Shown: piece by piece, positions 9,211-18,617 of the stretch
Position numbering within the stretch: the stretch's first letter is position 1
Layout: every line of letters starts with the position of its first letter
Program-made: the position numbers and the translations under genes
Notes under the pieces: generated by a model
The model's database searches: none
Told to the model about the DNA's origin: nothing
The model's input: the letters and a program-made list of their open reading frames with translations, nothing else
Assembly: GCF_900129795.1 (NCBI RefSeq)
Contig: NZ_FQWW01000008.1
Location: forward strand, 197,480 to 261,479
Length of the DNA stretch: 64,000 bases
From: Flavobacterium sp. CF108
GTDB lineage: Bacteria > Bacteroidota > Bacteroidia > Flavobacteriales > Flavobacteriaceae
Reading direction: 5' to 3'

Positions 9211-11046
9211 TTATTTAACGGATAAATTATCAATTTTGTTATTTTTCAAATCAATTTTAAAATGATCGGAAGGCTCGCCATTCATGGTTTTCAAAAATAT
9301 TTGTGTCCATAAAATCAATTTTGGGTCATTTGATTTTTTTAACTGCCTGCAAACCAATTCATATTGTTTTAATCTCTTGTTCCCAATTTCTGAAATCGCC
9401 AGTTCATCGGCATTTTTTAAGCGATAAAAATCGAAAATCATATCAAAACCAGTCCATGATTCAAAATCGGAAATTGCTAGAGAATTTGATTGCAGCTCTT
9501 TATCAATTTCTGATGCATTTTTATTGATTTCTAATAAATCTTTACCTGAAAGGTTTACAATTGATTTTAAAAATTCGGCTGGAAAATCTTCGGGCAAGAA
9601 CCTTAATCGCACCAATTCTTTTAAATGCCAGGTGGTAAATTCTTTATAATCTTTGGCTTTTAGGATTTCTTTATTCCAAGTATGATTGCTTTTATTATTT
9701 TGCAAATGGGCATATTCTTCTTCATAAAAAGGAAATAAGCTATTGAATTTATTGACTTTACCAATTACAACAGTTTCAACTTCAAGTTCAGAGGCAGAAT
9801 GAATGGTCAATATTTTATACGCCGGCATATAAGCCGCAAGCGAAGGTGTTTGAATATTAAACAATGTATTTCCTTTAGCGGAAGTTCTTATGCCTGTATC
9901 GTTGATATGCATATGTCCTCCAAAATGAATCTGAATTCCGGCATCTGCAAATTGCTGCGCTACTTCTTCATCAGGAACTCTTTGCAATTGCATTTTGTCA
10001 GCACCAAAAAGCTGTTTTAATTCCGGCGATGCATTGTCATTAAATTCAACCATCGGATAATGACTAAAAGCGATCAGTATTTTCCCTTTTTGTTTCGCTT
10101 CCGCGGAAACTTTTTTGACCCAGTTTATTAGATGGCTTTTATAAATTAGAACGTTATTGTAACCTGTATTGGCTCCTGAAAAATCATGCGGATCATCTGG
10201 TTTTCCTGATAATTTCTCGTTCGGAACATAAGCATTGGCATCTATGGCTAAAAACCAGATTCCTTTAATTGGTTCAACTAAATAACTCGCATCTGGCAGA
10301 AACAAATTGGTATTTTTAATTGCATACGTTCTTTTTTCTAAAACAGATTCTTTTTGAGCTTCTTCAAAATTATAATGCTCATACGTGTAGTTAGAAAAAG
10401 GTGTTTCCCAATACAAATCGGTCTTTTTTGGAAAAAAACCAAAATCTCTCATTTCACGAATGATTTCTTTGTAACCCCAGTTTTTTATATCGGCTGTAAT
10501 GACTGGTTCCAGTTCACTTTTACTTTTGTTGAACCTATTTACTGAACTGCTGATAATTTGCTCTTTTCCGTCTTTGCCTAAAAAATCAGTTTTTGCTGCA
10601 TCTTGCGAAAATGGTCTTACAACGTCATGATTTCCTGTCGTTACAAAAAAAGAAAGACCGTATTTTTGGGAATATTCGTTGAGTATTTTTCTCAATCCGC
10701 GTACGTGAACGGGTTGTCCGTCGTCACTAAAATCACCCGGAAGTACAACTTGTTTAATGTCTCTTTTTACAATATCATTTAAAGCTTCTAAAAAAGCAAA
10801 ATAATTTTCATTGAAAATTCTGGTCGAATGCAGCTGGGAGTTCATTGTCCTGATATTGGCATATTCACCCGTAACCGGATTTTTGATTCCCTGGTAATTG
10901 TTGTCTTCAAATTTGGCAAAAATATCTTGTAAATGAACATCGGCTATAAAAGCAATTTGAATCTTTTTTTCATGAGAATGCTGTTCTGTTTTACAGGAAA
11001 CCAGAACCAGAAGAATCAATGAACAAAAGATATTTTTGAATGACAT
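9211..11046 (-). CDS. Lipoprotein metallophosphoesterase (calcineurin-like)
   Basis: Predicted outer-membrane or periplasmic lipoprotein phosphoesterase. It has a lipobox LVSC at about residues 16-19, then the five metal-binding blocks of the calcineurin-like superfamily: DVH (about 36-38), GDFSDDG (about 103-109), GNHD (about 141-144), SHYP (mid-protein) and GGHMH. At 611 residues it has a long C-terminal extension of about 200 residues that I do not recognise. The superfamily includes phosphomonoesterases, phosphodiesterases and nucleotidases, so the substrate is open. Position inside a mannosidase/GlcNAcase PUL that also expresses inositol oxygenase suggests it removes phosphate, or cleaves a phosphodiester, from the glycan; that is inference. 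The HTCS follows after 52 bp. Confidence 0.85.
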   Translation of the reverse strand: MSFKNIFCSLILLVLVSCKTEQHSHEKKIQIAFIADVHLQDIFAKFEDNNYQGIKNPVTGEYANIRTMNSQLHSTRIFNENYFAFLEALNDIVKRDIKQVVLPGDFSDDGQPVHVRGLRKILNEYSQKYGLSFFVTTGNHDVVRPFSQDAAKTDFLGKDGKEQIISSSVNRFNKSKSELEPVITADIKNWGYKEIIREMRDFGFFPKKTDLYWETPFSNYTYEHYNFEEAQKESVLEKRTYAIKNTNLFLPDASYLVEPIKGIWFLAIDANAYVPNEKLSGKPDDPHDFSGANTGYNNVLIYKSHLINWVKKVSAEAKQKGKILIAFSHYPMVEFNDNASPELKQLFGADKMQLQRVPDEEVAQQFADAGIQIHFGGHMHINDTGIRTSAKGNTLFNIQTPSLAAYMPAYKILTIHSASELEVETVVIGKVNKFNSLFPFYEEEYAHLQNNKSNHTWNKEILKAKDYKEFTTWHLKELVRLRFLPEDFPAEFLKSIVNLSGKDLLEINKNASEIDKELQSNSLAISDFESWTGFDMIFDFYRLKNADELAISEIGNKRLKQYELVCRQLKKSNDPKLILWTQIFLKTMNGEPSDHFKIDLKNNKIDNLSVK

Positions 11047-11073
11047 TTTTATTATTTTGATATTATATAATAT

Positions 11074-11106
11074 AGACCTGACAGGTTTTTAAAACCAGTC
11101 AGGTCT
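11074..11106 (-). terminator. Hairpin between the unknown gene and metallophosphoesterase
   Basis: Near-perfect 16-base arms (11074-11089 and 11091-11106; one mismatch) based on GACCTGACAGG with a T-rich centre. The stem resembles the hairpin at 50400-50426. It lies between two same-strand genes and so could cause partial termination or RNA processing inside the operon. There is no strong T-tract after the stem. Confidence 0.5.
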
Positions 11107-11151
11107 GCTTTGCGTCTCATTAGAATCTAAAATTAATAATCGTTTATTTTA

Positions 11152-11727
11152 TTAATCCACTACTTTCACTAAGGTAAAATTTATTCCTAACGGATTCTTT
11201 ATTATTTTACAGATTAAAGGAAACTCAGGATTTTTTACAATCCACATTTCGGTTTCGTCAATCTGTGCGCTTACGTGCAGCGCATCGATTAATTTTCCGT
11301 CAATAGAAACACCGTTTTTATCTTCGTTTTTGTCCAGAACATAAGTTGTATTGTTATAAACAAAAGAATTGTTTTTTAATAAATCCTGATAAGCTGATCG
11401 TGAAATCATAAAAAAGGTTTCTGTTGGTTTTAAGTTTAAAATCGGAGCATATTCTCCTTGATTAAAACTTAGAGTATTTCCGTTTTTTACTGCTTCGGGA
11501 AGCATCACAATTTTGCATTTTACGCCTCTTGTTTCCAATTTGAATGCCAACGCATTGTCAGCTGTTTCAGCCGTAAGCTGTAAGGTTCTGGTTTGTCCAT
11601 GAAGCTTGCAGATATAATGGAACTCTGTGTTATTTTTTATTGTCGGAATGTAGTTCTGAGATCTTCCTGTTTGATAAAATGCAAAAAACAGAAATGCTAA
11701 AATTATATTTTTCATCTTGTTTATCAT
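11152..11727 (-). CDS. Small secreted protein of unknown function
   Basis: I do not recognise this family. A start at 11727 is chosen because it follows the GH92 stop codon by 2 bp; a longer frame reaches 11763 but overlaps GH92, and a further Met lies at 11715. The product is about 191 residues. Its N-terminus is a clear signal peptide (MKNIILAFLFFAFYQTGRSQ after a short leader). The mature part is rich in beta-strand-like alternating residues, has few cysteines and shows no catalytic motif I can name. Tight coupling to the GH92 gene suggests a role in the same substrate's binding or processing. An accessory glycan-binding or inhibitor-like protein is possible, but nothing in the sequence proves it. 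Confidence 0.8.
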   Translation of the reverse strand: MINKMKNIILAFLFFAFYQTGRSQNYIPTIKNNTEFHYICKLHGQTRTLQLTAETADNALAFKLETRGVKCKIVMLPEAVKNGNTLSFNQGEYAPILNLKPTETFFMISRSAYQDLLKNNSFVYNNTTYVLDKNEDKNGVSIDGKLIDALHVSAQIDETEMWIVKNPEFPLICKIIKNPLGINFTLVKVVD

Positions 11728-11729
11728 TT

Positions 11730-14003
11730 TTATTTCTTTGGAGGAAAAATTGTTGTTCCCCATGCCGAAGGTTTCGAATCCATTTCAAGAATCAATTCTC
11801 CTCCATTATTAATATCATCGTGTGTAATCCATGCTTTGTTATAAGGTTTCCCATTTAAAAAAGCCGCTTTTATGTATTTGTTTTTATCACTCATTTTTTT
11901 TGCTGCCATTTTAAACTTTTTACCATTTTCTAATTGCATTATCGTTTCTTTTATCAAAGGTGTATTGATCAAATAATAAGGCTGTCCGGCATTTGGATAC
12001 AGTCCCATCATGTGAAAAGCCAGCCAAGAAGACATTGCACCCGAATCGTCGTTGCCCGGAAGTCCTTCTCTCGAAGTATTGAAATTATTTTTGATAATGG
12101 TTCTGATTCTATCGCTGCTTAAATAGGGTTTTCCGATCCAGTGATACAAACATGGCGTTAAAAACGAAGGTTCATTGGCAACATTATACAAATCTGAATT
12201 AAAGAAAGTATTCAATCTGTTTTCAAAAGCTTTTTCACCTCCAGATTTACGAATCAGTTCTGGAACATCGTGTGGAATGCTCAATGAATATTCCCATGAA
12301 TTTCCTTCGTAAAAGAAAACGCACCAATGGCAGACATACCAAGGCGATTCGATAATTACTGGTGTATATTTAAAAGTAGGTTTCTGGATTTTTGATTCTC
12401 CAAAAACAACATCATCAAGCCAGTTCCCAGCTGCATCTTTCGGCATAATAAATCCTTTTGCTCCGTTATTTTCATAATCAGAACGCCATAAATTCTGCCA
12501 GCTGTCGGCTTGTTTGATGTATTGATTGTATAAATCCGTTTTACCTAATCCTTTGGCTACAACTGCAATATTATAGTCGTTGTATGCATAATCGATTGTT
12601 CTGTTTCCTGCGCGGTCTGTACCGTAAGGAACGTATCCTAATTTCAGGTAATCTATCAATCCGCCTCTTCCTTCTTTTTCTTCATTTCCTCCCGGCGGAA
12701 CTGTGGCGTCTTTCAACATAGCCTGCAGCGCGAGTTCGTAATCAATTCCTTTTAAGTTTTTTACAAATGCATCTGCCAAAACAACCTCAGCGTTAGAACC
12801 GCCCTGAGTTCTTCCGTTGTCATTTCCGCTTCTTCCTTCGGGTAAATAACCTTCGCGTTTGTAAATGTTCAACATGGCGTTTATGATATCGACTTTACGT
12901 TTAGAATCTATTAGCGTAATTAATGGACTTGATGTTCTAAAAGTGTCCCAAATCGTATAAAAATCGTCATAATACGGCTCATCACTTGTCCATAACGGAT
13001 TTTCTCCTGTGCGGTCAACAGGCATAATCATGGTATGATATAAACCTGTGTAGAACATTTTTTTATATTCTTCTGAAGTATCTTCAGATAATTTAATTCG
13101 GCTTAATAACGCTTCCCATTTATTTTCTAAAGTGGATAAAACAGTATTAAAATCCCAATGCGGAATTTCAACTTCGATGTTATTTTTTGCTTTTAATTCG
13201 CTTAAAAATGAGATTCCGATTTTGACATTCAGTTCTTCTTTTCCTGTGTTTCCAAAAGAAAGTAAAGCTGCTGTTTTTTTTCCTGAATCAAACTGCGCTT
13301 TTTGATTGTTATAAAACTTTCCGTCTTTAAAGGTTACATATTTTGCAATAGGCTGATCGAAAACTGCCCAGAAATAAACAGTATAAGCACGTCCGTTATT
13401 CCAGCCTCCTCTTATTCTGCTATATCCTCTAACTTCGGTATCTGAAACAATTTCAATCTGCGAACCTACAAATTGCTGTGCTTCTCTGGCATCAGGAATC
13501 TTTTCTTCTCCCAGAAAAAATCCCGGGTCAATTTTCAATTCTTTTGATGTATTTTTTGGGTAAGTTATGCGGTAAAAAGATACTTTTTCGCCCGTAGTTA
13601 TTTCAGTTTTGATTTGATTTTCTTTGAAAACAGTTTCATAATACCCCAGTTTTACATTTTCTTCGGCTCTGAAAGAAGTCTGATCGAGTTTATCTAAAGC
13701 ACCGGAAAATGGCATTATCTGAATGTTTCCGTATTTAGGGCCTCCGCCTGTTCCGCTTACATGTACCTGACTGAAACCTGTGACTTCTTTTGGTATTGGA
13801 AGCCAGCCGCTGTTTGGGCTAGAAGTACAATCCGGACTTGGTTTTACCATTCCGTAAGGACAAGATGGCCCGATAAAAACCCTGCCCACTCCTTCTGATC
13901 CAATCATCGGGTCTACATATTGATGCACCGTTTGCTGGGCATTAATGATTATGGTAAACAAAAATGATATTCCTAAAAGTATATTTTTACTGGATATTTT
14001 CAT
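11730..14003 (-). CDS. GH92 alpha-mannosidase (classical type)
   Basis: Calcium-dependent exo-acting inverting alpha-mannosidase family; members remove alpha-1,2-, 1,3-, 1,4- or 1,6-mannose or mannose-1-phosphate caps from eukaryotic glycans. There is a signal peptide of about 22 residues ending in NAQ. Family landmarks are present in order: DPMIGSEG near the start, HVSGTG, DTFRTSSPL, LPEGRSGNDNGR, the catalytic-acid segment YEGNSWEY with E566, and GNDDSGAMSSW with D652/D653 in the general-base region. At 757 residues the protein is full length. It is translationally close to the small secreted protein downstream and lies 355 bp downstream of a second, divergent GH92 gene. Linkage specificity cannot be read from sequence. 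Confidence 0.94.
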   Translation of the reverse strand: MKISSKNILLGISFLFTIIINAQQTVHQYVDPMIGSEGVGRVFIGPSCPYGMVKPSPDCTSSPNSGWLPIPKEVTGFSQVHVSGTGGGPKYGNIQIMPFSGALDKLDQTSFRAEENVKLGYYETVFKENQIKTEITTGEKVSFYRITYPKNTSKELKIDPGFFLGEEKIPDAREAQQFVGSQIEIVSDTEVRGYSRIRGGWNNGRAYTVYFWAVFDQPIAKYVTFKDGKFYNNQKAQFDSGKKTAALLSFGNTGKEELNVKIGISFLSELKAKNNIEVEIPHWDFNTVLSTLENKWEALLSRIKLSEDTSEEYKKMFYTGLYHTMIMPVDRTGENPLWTSDEPYYDDFYTIWDTFRTSSPLITLIDSKRKVDIINAMLNIYKREGYLPEGRSGNDNGRTQGGSNAEVVLADAFVKNLKGIDYELALQAMLKDATVPPGGNEEKEGRGGLIDYLKLGYVPYGTDRAGNRTIDYAYNDYNIAVVAKGLGKTDLYNQYIKQADSWQNLWRSDYENNGAKGFIMPKDAAGNWLDDVVFGESKIQKPTFKYTPVIIESPWYVCHWCVFFYEGNSWEYSLSIPHDVPELIRKSGGEKAFENRLNTFFNSDLYNVANEPSFLTPCLYHWIGKPYLSSDRIRTIIKNNFNTSREGLPGNDDSGAMSSWLAFHMMGLYPNAGQPYYLINTPLIKETIMQLENGKKFKMAAKKMSDKNKYIKAAFLNGKPYNKAWITHDDINNGGELILEMDSKPSAWGTTIFPPKK

Positions 14004-14124
14004 TACTTATTTTATTTCTTTAAGAATTAAAAACTCTTTTTTTTAGCCACAGATTTTACTAATTATTCGGATTATTTTTAAAATCATTATAATCCTTGAA
14101 ATTCTATCTAAACTCTTTGCGAAA

Positions 14125-14249
14125 GGAACGCGGATGATACGGATTTACAAAAGTAAAAACGCGGATGAAAACGGATTTTTAAAAATAATAGATGAAAAAT
14201 CCGTTTAATCAGTGTTTTCGCGATAGCGAATCCGTTTAATCCGCGTTCC
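14125..14249. repeat. Inverted repeat of the GCGGAT/ATCCGC family
   Basis: The 355-bp gap between the two GH92 genes (14004-14358) has no ORF. It carries 22-base imperfect inverted arms at 14125-14146 and 14228-14249, with ACGCGGAT...CGGATT on the left and its complement on the right. A second inner pair, ACGGATTTTT and AAAAATCCGT, lies between them. A related arrangement occurs at 62162-62271, so this is a dispersed repeat rather than a gene-specific site. Confidence 0.55.
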
Positions 14250-14358
14250 TCTATAGACAATTTAAGTTAGTAACTATTTACTTCGTCCGTTCGCTCGGGT
14301 GTCAAAGTCACAAACCCACTTTCTTGAAATCTGTGGCTAAAAAACTTATTACGAGCAT

Positions 14359-16659
14359 TTAATTTGACATTTCTAAAATTAATTCACCTCCATTGGTAAT
14401 CTCCTTATGCGAAAGAGTAAAATCTTTTACAGTTTTATTGTTGTATTTGATGTCTTTTATATACACATTTTCAAGATTGTTATTATTTGCTTTTATCACA
14501 AATGTTTTTCCTGTATAGTATTTCGGATTTAAGTCTATTGTTATTTTATTAAATATAGGACTTCCTATTTGATAAATGGCATCTTTATCTGTTCCTCCAT
14601 TCATTTGAAACAAACCTAATTTAAGCAATACATTCAAACTTCCCATTAATCCCTGATCTTCGTCTCCGTTATAACCTGTTGCAGGAGATAATCCGCTGAA
14701 AGTTTCTTTTACTACGTTTCTTGTCCAATATTGTGTTAAATCCGGTCTTCCTAAAACGGTAAAAATATTGGAGGTCTGCATAGAAGGCTGATTTCCAAAA
14801 TTTACGGGAATTCTGCTAAACTCCGGATGCAATTCTGCATCGTGCGATGTACCGGAAGTATATTTTTGTTTTTTAGCTATTTCAAATTGAGCATTCAATT
14901 TTGCAACAGCTTTTTCTTTTCCTCCCATCAAAACGGCTAAACCTTCAATATCGTGCGGCACAAACCATGTTGATTGTGCTCCATTCGACTCTATAAATCC
15001 ATTTTCATATTGATACGGATCATAATTTTCACGCCATTTTCCTTCAACGTTTTTTGGACACATCCAGCCTATTTTTTCATCAAAAATATTCTCATAATTT
15101 TTTGATCTTTTCATTAAATAATTATAATCTCCTTCATGGTTTAGCTTTTTTGCCAATTGCGCCAAAGTCCAATCTTGGTACGCATATTCTAAAGTCTGGC
15201 TTGCACCGTCTTCATGGCTTCCAAAATTACCATCGGGAAGCGGGTAAGGCACATATCCTTTTTCTAAATAATATTTTAATCCGCCGCCAATATTGGTATT
15301 ATGTTCATATCCTGCTTTTTCCATAATACCGCCCGGCATATGATTTTTTTTGAGTGCGATGTAAATTTCCTCTAAATCTTCTGTTACAATTCCTTTTTGA
15401 ATGGCGCTAACAATAAATGGTGTTGCTGAGGCTCCTGTCATTACATAAGTGTCATTTCCGCCCGAAGGGCCACGCGGAATTATCCCGCCATCTTTATAAT
15501 ACTGCATTAAAGAGTACACAAATTCTTCCATAATTTCAGGATATACTAATCCCCAAAGATTATTTATTGTCCATTGTGCGCCCCAAAAAGCATCTGAATT
15601 ATAATGATTGAATTTCGGTTTTCCGTCAGCATTTAAAGGTAAATGTCCCACTCTGAATTTGTAGCCTGTATTATCAGGATAAGCTCCATTTGCATCACTG
15701 ATCATTTTTCTCCCTTGCAGGGCATGCCAGAGATCCGTGTAAAATCTTCTTTGATCAGTTGCTGTTCCTCCTTCTATTTTTATTCTTCCCAATAAATCAC
15801 TCCATTCTTTTCTGGAATCTGCAACTGTTTTATTAAAATTCCAATGTGGCAATTCAGTTTCAATATTGTTATTGGCATTTTCAATTGAGGTGTAGGATAT
15901 TCCAACTTTCATCAATATTTGTTCTTTCGTTTTATTAAAATGAATTAAATAATTTCCTGTCGCATTATCTCTTTCTAAAGAAGTAATAGGCTCATTTGTT
16001 TTAATTTTAAAAAATACGGTTAATGGTTTTGGGCGTCTAAAATTGGTACTTAAAACTAATGATCCGGAAAGCTCAAAATCATTGTTTTTTTCTAATTTTC
16101 CATTTGTATTTTCGCAAGGTCCTAAAATAGTGTTCAGATTAAAGAGAATTGCTTTTTGTGAGTTTATTGGAAAAGTATATTTATGAAAACCAACTCTTGG
16201 TGTGCTGGTTAATTCTGCCGTTATTTGATATCTATCTAATTTTATTGAATGATATCCCGGTGTTATAATTTCGGTTTGATGACTAAATTTGGAATAAAAG
16301 TCTTTAAAAATAGTTTGTTTGTTTTCTGCTGAAACTGTTACAGGCATTACTGATACGCCTGACATCTGCCACTCGTGAACATGGCTAAACCCCTTAACTG
16401 TATCTGTAGTATATTTATAACCGCCTCCCCAATCGCCGTTAATTTCGGTATCAGGATTTAGGTTTACCATTCCAAACGGACGGCTTGCTGATGAAAAATA
16501 AAACCATCTGGAATTTTCTGTATCCAGCAGCGGATAAACCATATCTGATACTTGTTTCTTTTTTAAAGAAACTGCTCTTTGGGTTTTACATGATACTAAA
16601 AAAATAAGAGCTAAACTTACTCCAATGCGTCCTATTTTATAGATTTTATTTAGTTCCAT
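14359..16659 (-). CDS. GH92-family glycosidase (divergent, lipoprotein)
   Basis: Second GH92-type protein of the locus, 766 residues, with lipobox LVSC near residue 24, so probably anchored to a membrane. GH92 landmarks are recognisable but altered: SRWFYFSSASRPFGMVNLNPD at the N-terminus, DAFWGAQWT in place of the usual DTFR segment, PRGPSGGNDTYVMTG, ESNGAQSTWFVPHD where classical members have EGN-W, and GYNGDEDQGLMGS instead of GNDD-G. Acidic residues are therefore retained at both active-site positions with different surroundings. This suggests a related but different linkage or aglycone from the neighbouring GH92, for example mannose on an unusual acceptor. It follows SusD after 325 bp that contain a terminator-like hairpin. 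Confidence 0.88.
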   Translation of the reverse strand: MELNKIYKIGRIGVSLALIFLVSCKTQRAVSLKKKQVSDMVYPLLDTENSRWFYFSSASRPFGMVNLNPDTEINGDWGGGYKYTTDTVKGFSHVHEWQMSGVSVMPVTVSAENKQTIFKDFYSKFSHQTEIITPGYHSIKLDRYQITAELTSTPRVGFHKYTFPINSQKAILFNLNTILGPCENTNGKLEKNNDFELSGSLVLSTNFRRPKPLTVFFKIKTNEPITSLERDNATGNYLIHFNKTKEQILMKVGISYTSIENANNNIETELPHWNFNKTVADSRKEWSDLLGRIKIEGGTATDQRRFYTDLWHALQGRKMISDANGAYPDNTGYKFRVGHLPLNADGKPKFNHYNSDAFWGAQWTINNLWGLVYPEIMEEFVYSLMQYYKDGGIIPRGPSGGNDTYVMTGASATPFIVSAIQKGIVTEDLEEIYIALKKNHMPGGIMEKAGYEHNTNIGGGLKYYLEKGYVPYPLPDGNFGSHEDGASQTLEYAYQDWTLAQLAKKLNHEGDYNYLMKRSKNYENIFDEKIGWMCPKNVEGKWRENYDPYQYENGFIESNGAQSTWFVPHDIEGLAVLMGGKEKAVAKLNAQFEIAKKQKYTSGTSHDAELHPEFSRIPVNFGNQPSMQTSNIFTVLGRPDLTQYWTRNVVKETFSGLSPATGYNGDEDQGLMGSLNVLLKLGLFQMNGGTDKDAIYQIGSPIFNKITIDLNPKYYTGKTFVIKANNNNLENVYIKDIKYNNKTVKDFTLSHKEITNGGELILEMSN

Positions 16660-16783
16660 TTATTCTGTTTGTATTGTTGGGGCAATATTGGTTTATTTCT
16701 AAATCGAAAAATGTAAGGCACAGGATTTACCTGAGAATTATTGGGTTTTAATGTATTCTCAAAACATATATTGAGAGAAAATT

Positions 16784-16835
16784 ACAAAGCTTAATCTTTC
16801 ATTGATTTCTGTAACGGCATTCGATTAAGCTTTGT
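16784..16835 (-). promoter_or_regulatory. Perfect 13-bp inverted repeat in the SusD-GH92 gap
   Basis: ACAAAGCTTAATC (16784-16796) is repeated as its exact complement at 16823-16835 around a 26-base loop. It lies 125 bp upstream of the divergent GH92 gene, after the probable SusCD terminator. In RNA it would form a stable stem-loop that could protect or separate the downstream enzyme message. No promoter consensus was obvious beside it. Confidence 0.5.
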
Positions 16836-16900
16836 GCTTATTCAAAAAATGAAACTAAACTGATTGTCAAGAACATTGAAAAAACCAGTTTTCTTTTAGT

Positions 16901-16933
16901 AAAAAAAGGAGAAGAATTTTTACTCTCCTCTCC
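16901..16933 (-). terminator. Terminator-like hairpin after SusCD1
   Basis: Reading the minus strand, a GGAGAGGAG arm (16925-16933) pairs, with G-U wobbles, with TTCTTCTCC (16908-16916) and is followed by seven T (16901-16907). This is a typical intrinsic terminator about 50 bp after the SusD stop. Partial readthrough here would give the usual excess of SusCD over downstream enzymes. Confidence 0.65.
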
Positions 16934-16984
16934 TTTTCAAAATTAAAATTGAATTATAATGTGTACTTAATTAAATTCTTATTT

Positions 16985-18610
16985 TTAATATCCATCATTT
17001 TGGGTCAAAGCAGGATTTAAAACCATAGCGTTAGTTGGGATTGGGAAAACACGATGGCGAACATCTGTATCGGTTTTGTAACCCCATTGTCCTTCATATT
17101 TCCCAAAACGTATCATGTCGTTTCTATGCCATGCTTCCCAAGTAAACTCACGGCTTCTTTCTTTATAAAGTTCTTCTAAAGTTACACCGCTCAAAGCTGC
17201 AGATGTTGTACGGTTAGAACGAACCATATTTACTAATGCATCTGCACTTTGCCCTAATGTTACACCTCCTCCGCGAAGAATCGATTCTGCTTTCATTAAA
17301 AGGACATCTGAGTAACGTAAGAAAGGAACGTCGTTCTTTTGGTTACGATTTGTTGAAGTAGCATCCGGGTAGAATTTAATATTTCTATATCCCATGTTCC
17401 AAGCAATCTCATCATTCCCAAGATCAAATAAAGTTACACTTTGACGAAGAACAATGTTTGGCGTTAAGTCTACCTGATAGGTATATGCAGCACCTCCATC
17501 AGATCCTGTATAAAACTGATCGTACCCTTTTTTAGTTGTTGTAACCGTTACTGGGGTAACACCATCATTCATGTATTGTGGGCCTGTAAGCCATTGTTTG
17601 TTACGTATATCGTTTGCATCATTAAAGTAGGCATAAAATTCCGGAAGGGTGCTTCTAGGTGCGCTTGGCGTATAAGGAAGTCCAAACTTAGCTCTTTCAG
17701 AACGAGGCACATCGTAGCGTGCGTGATACATTTGTCCGTTGAAACCCACTGTAACTGCTGCCGGATCGTAAGGCACTGCAAAAATGAATTCTTTCATCAG
17801 CGGTCCGTTATTTGGATAAAACATTTGAAGATAAGTTGCTCTTGGTTCAACATTATATAAACCAGAATTAATTACCTGATCGCAAGCTGCAATACAATCG
17901 TTATAGCGTTGTACTCCTGTGTATACCTCAGCATTCAAATACAATTTAGCCAGCATTGCATTAGCAGTCTGCTTATTTGGTCTTCCATAAGTTGTAACTC
18001 CAGATGCCGCGTTTAAATTAGGAACTGCTTTTTTTAGTTCTTTCTCAATAAAATTGAAAACGTCTTTTCTGGGAGTTTTAGCATGAGATGAAAAATCTCC
18101 ATATAATGTATCTAATGGTACATCTCCATAACTATCCATTAACATGAAATAAGAAATAGCACGCATTGTTTTTAATTCAGAAATCAAAGTTGCTTTATCT
18201 GAACCTTCGGGCATTGTCTGGTTTAAAATTGAAATGGCCTGATTACTTGTTCCGATAACTTTAGACGACCAGTCCCAAAGGCTTCCTATGATACCATTAT
18301 CTGCATTCCAGTCATGGTAATGCATAGCAATATAATTTCTGTTATCAAACCAGTTACCTCCTCTTGCGGGTAGAATAGCTTCATCTGTAGTTAAAGACTG
18401 TGACCACCACCAGGCAAATGAAAATTCACCGCGGAACGCTGAATAAACTGGTCCTGTGGTCTGAATGTACTGCGTTGAGTTTTGGGGAAAAACTTCGGGT
18501 GTTAATTGTGTTGTAATAGGCACATCCAGATCATCACAAGACCAGATTAGTCCAGCCATAAGTACTGGAAGCCCTAAATATTTTAATATCTTTTTCATAA
18601 TTTTTAGCAT
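16985..18610 (-). CDS. SusD/RagB-family glycan-binding lipoprotein (PUL1)
   Basis: Surface lipoprotein that forms the lid of the SusC transporter and captures oligosaccharides. It has a lipobox LIWSC at about residues 21-25, a TPR-rich N-terminal half (MRAISYFMLMDSYGDVPL is the typical SusD helix segment at about residue 150) and the usual C-terminal RSREFTWEAWHRNDMIRFGKYE motif. At 541 residues it is normal in length. The gene starts 7 bp after the SusC stop; a second Met four codons on (18598) is an equally good start. Specificity must come from the neighbouring GH92/GH89 enzymes. Confidence 0.95.
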   Translation of the reverse strand: MLKIMKKILKYLGLPVLMAGLIWSCDDLDVPITTQLTPEVFPQNSTQYIQTTGPVYSAFRGEFSFAWWWSQSLTTDEAILPARGGNWFDNRNYIAMHYHDWNADNGIIGSLWDWSSKVIGTSNQAISILNQTMPEGSDKATLISELKTMRAISYFMLMDSYGDVPLDTLYGDFSSHAKTPRKDVFNFIEKELKKAVPNLNAASGVTTYGRPNKQTANAMLAKLYLNAEVYTGVQRYNDCIAACDQVINSGLYNVEPRATYLQMFYPNNGPLMKEFIFAVPYDPAAVTVGFNGQMYHARYDVPRSERAKFGLPYTPSAPRSTLPEFYAYFNDANDIRNKQWLTGPQYMNDGVTPVTVTTTKKGYDQFYTGSDGGAAYTYQVDLTPNIVLRQSVTLFDLGNDEIAWNMGYRNIKFYPDATSTNRNQKNDVPFLRYSDVLLMKAESILRGGGVTLGQSADALVNMVRSNRTTSAALSGVTLEELYKERSREFTWEAWHRNDMIRFGKYEGQWGYKTDTDVRHRVFPIPTNAMVLNPALTQNDGY

Positions 18611-18617
18611 TTAATTT

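Noticed and set aside
11728..11763. Longer N-terminus of the small secreted protein
   Set aside because: It would overlap the GH92 gene and put 12 polar residues before the signal peptide; the start at 11727 is more natural.
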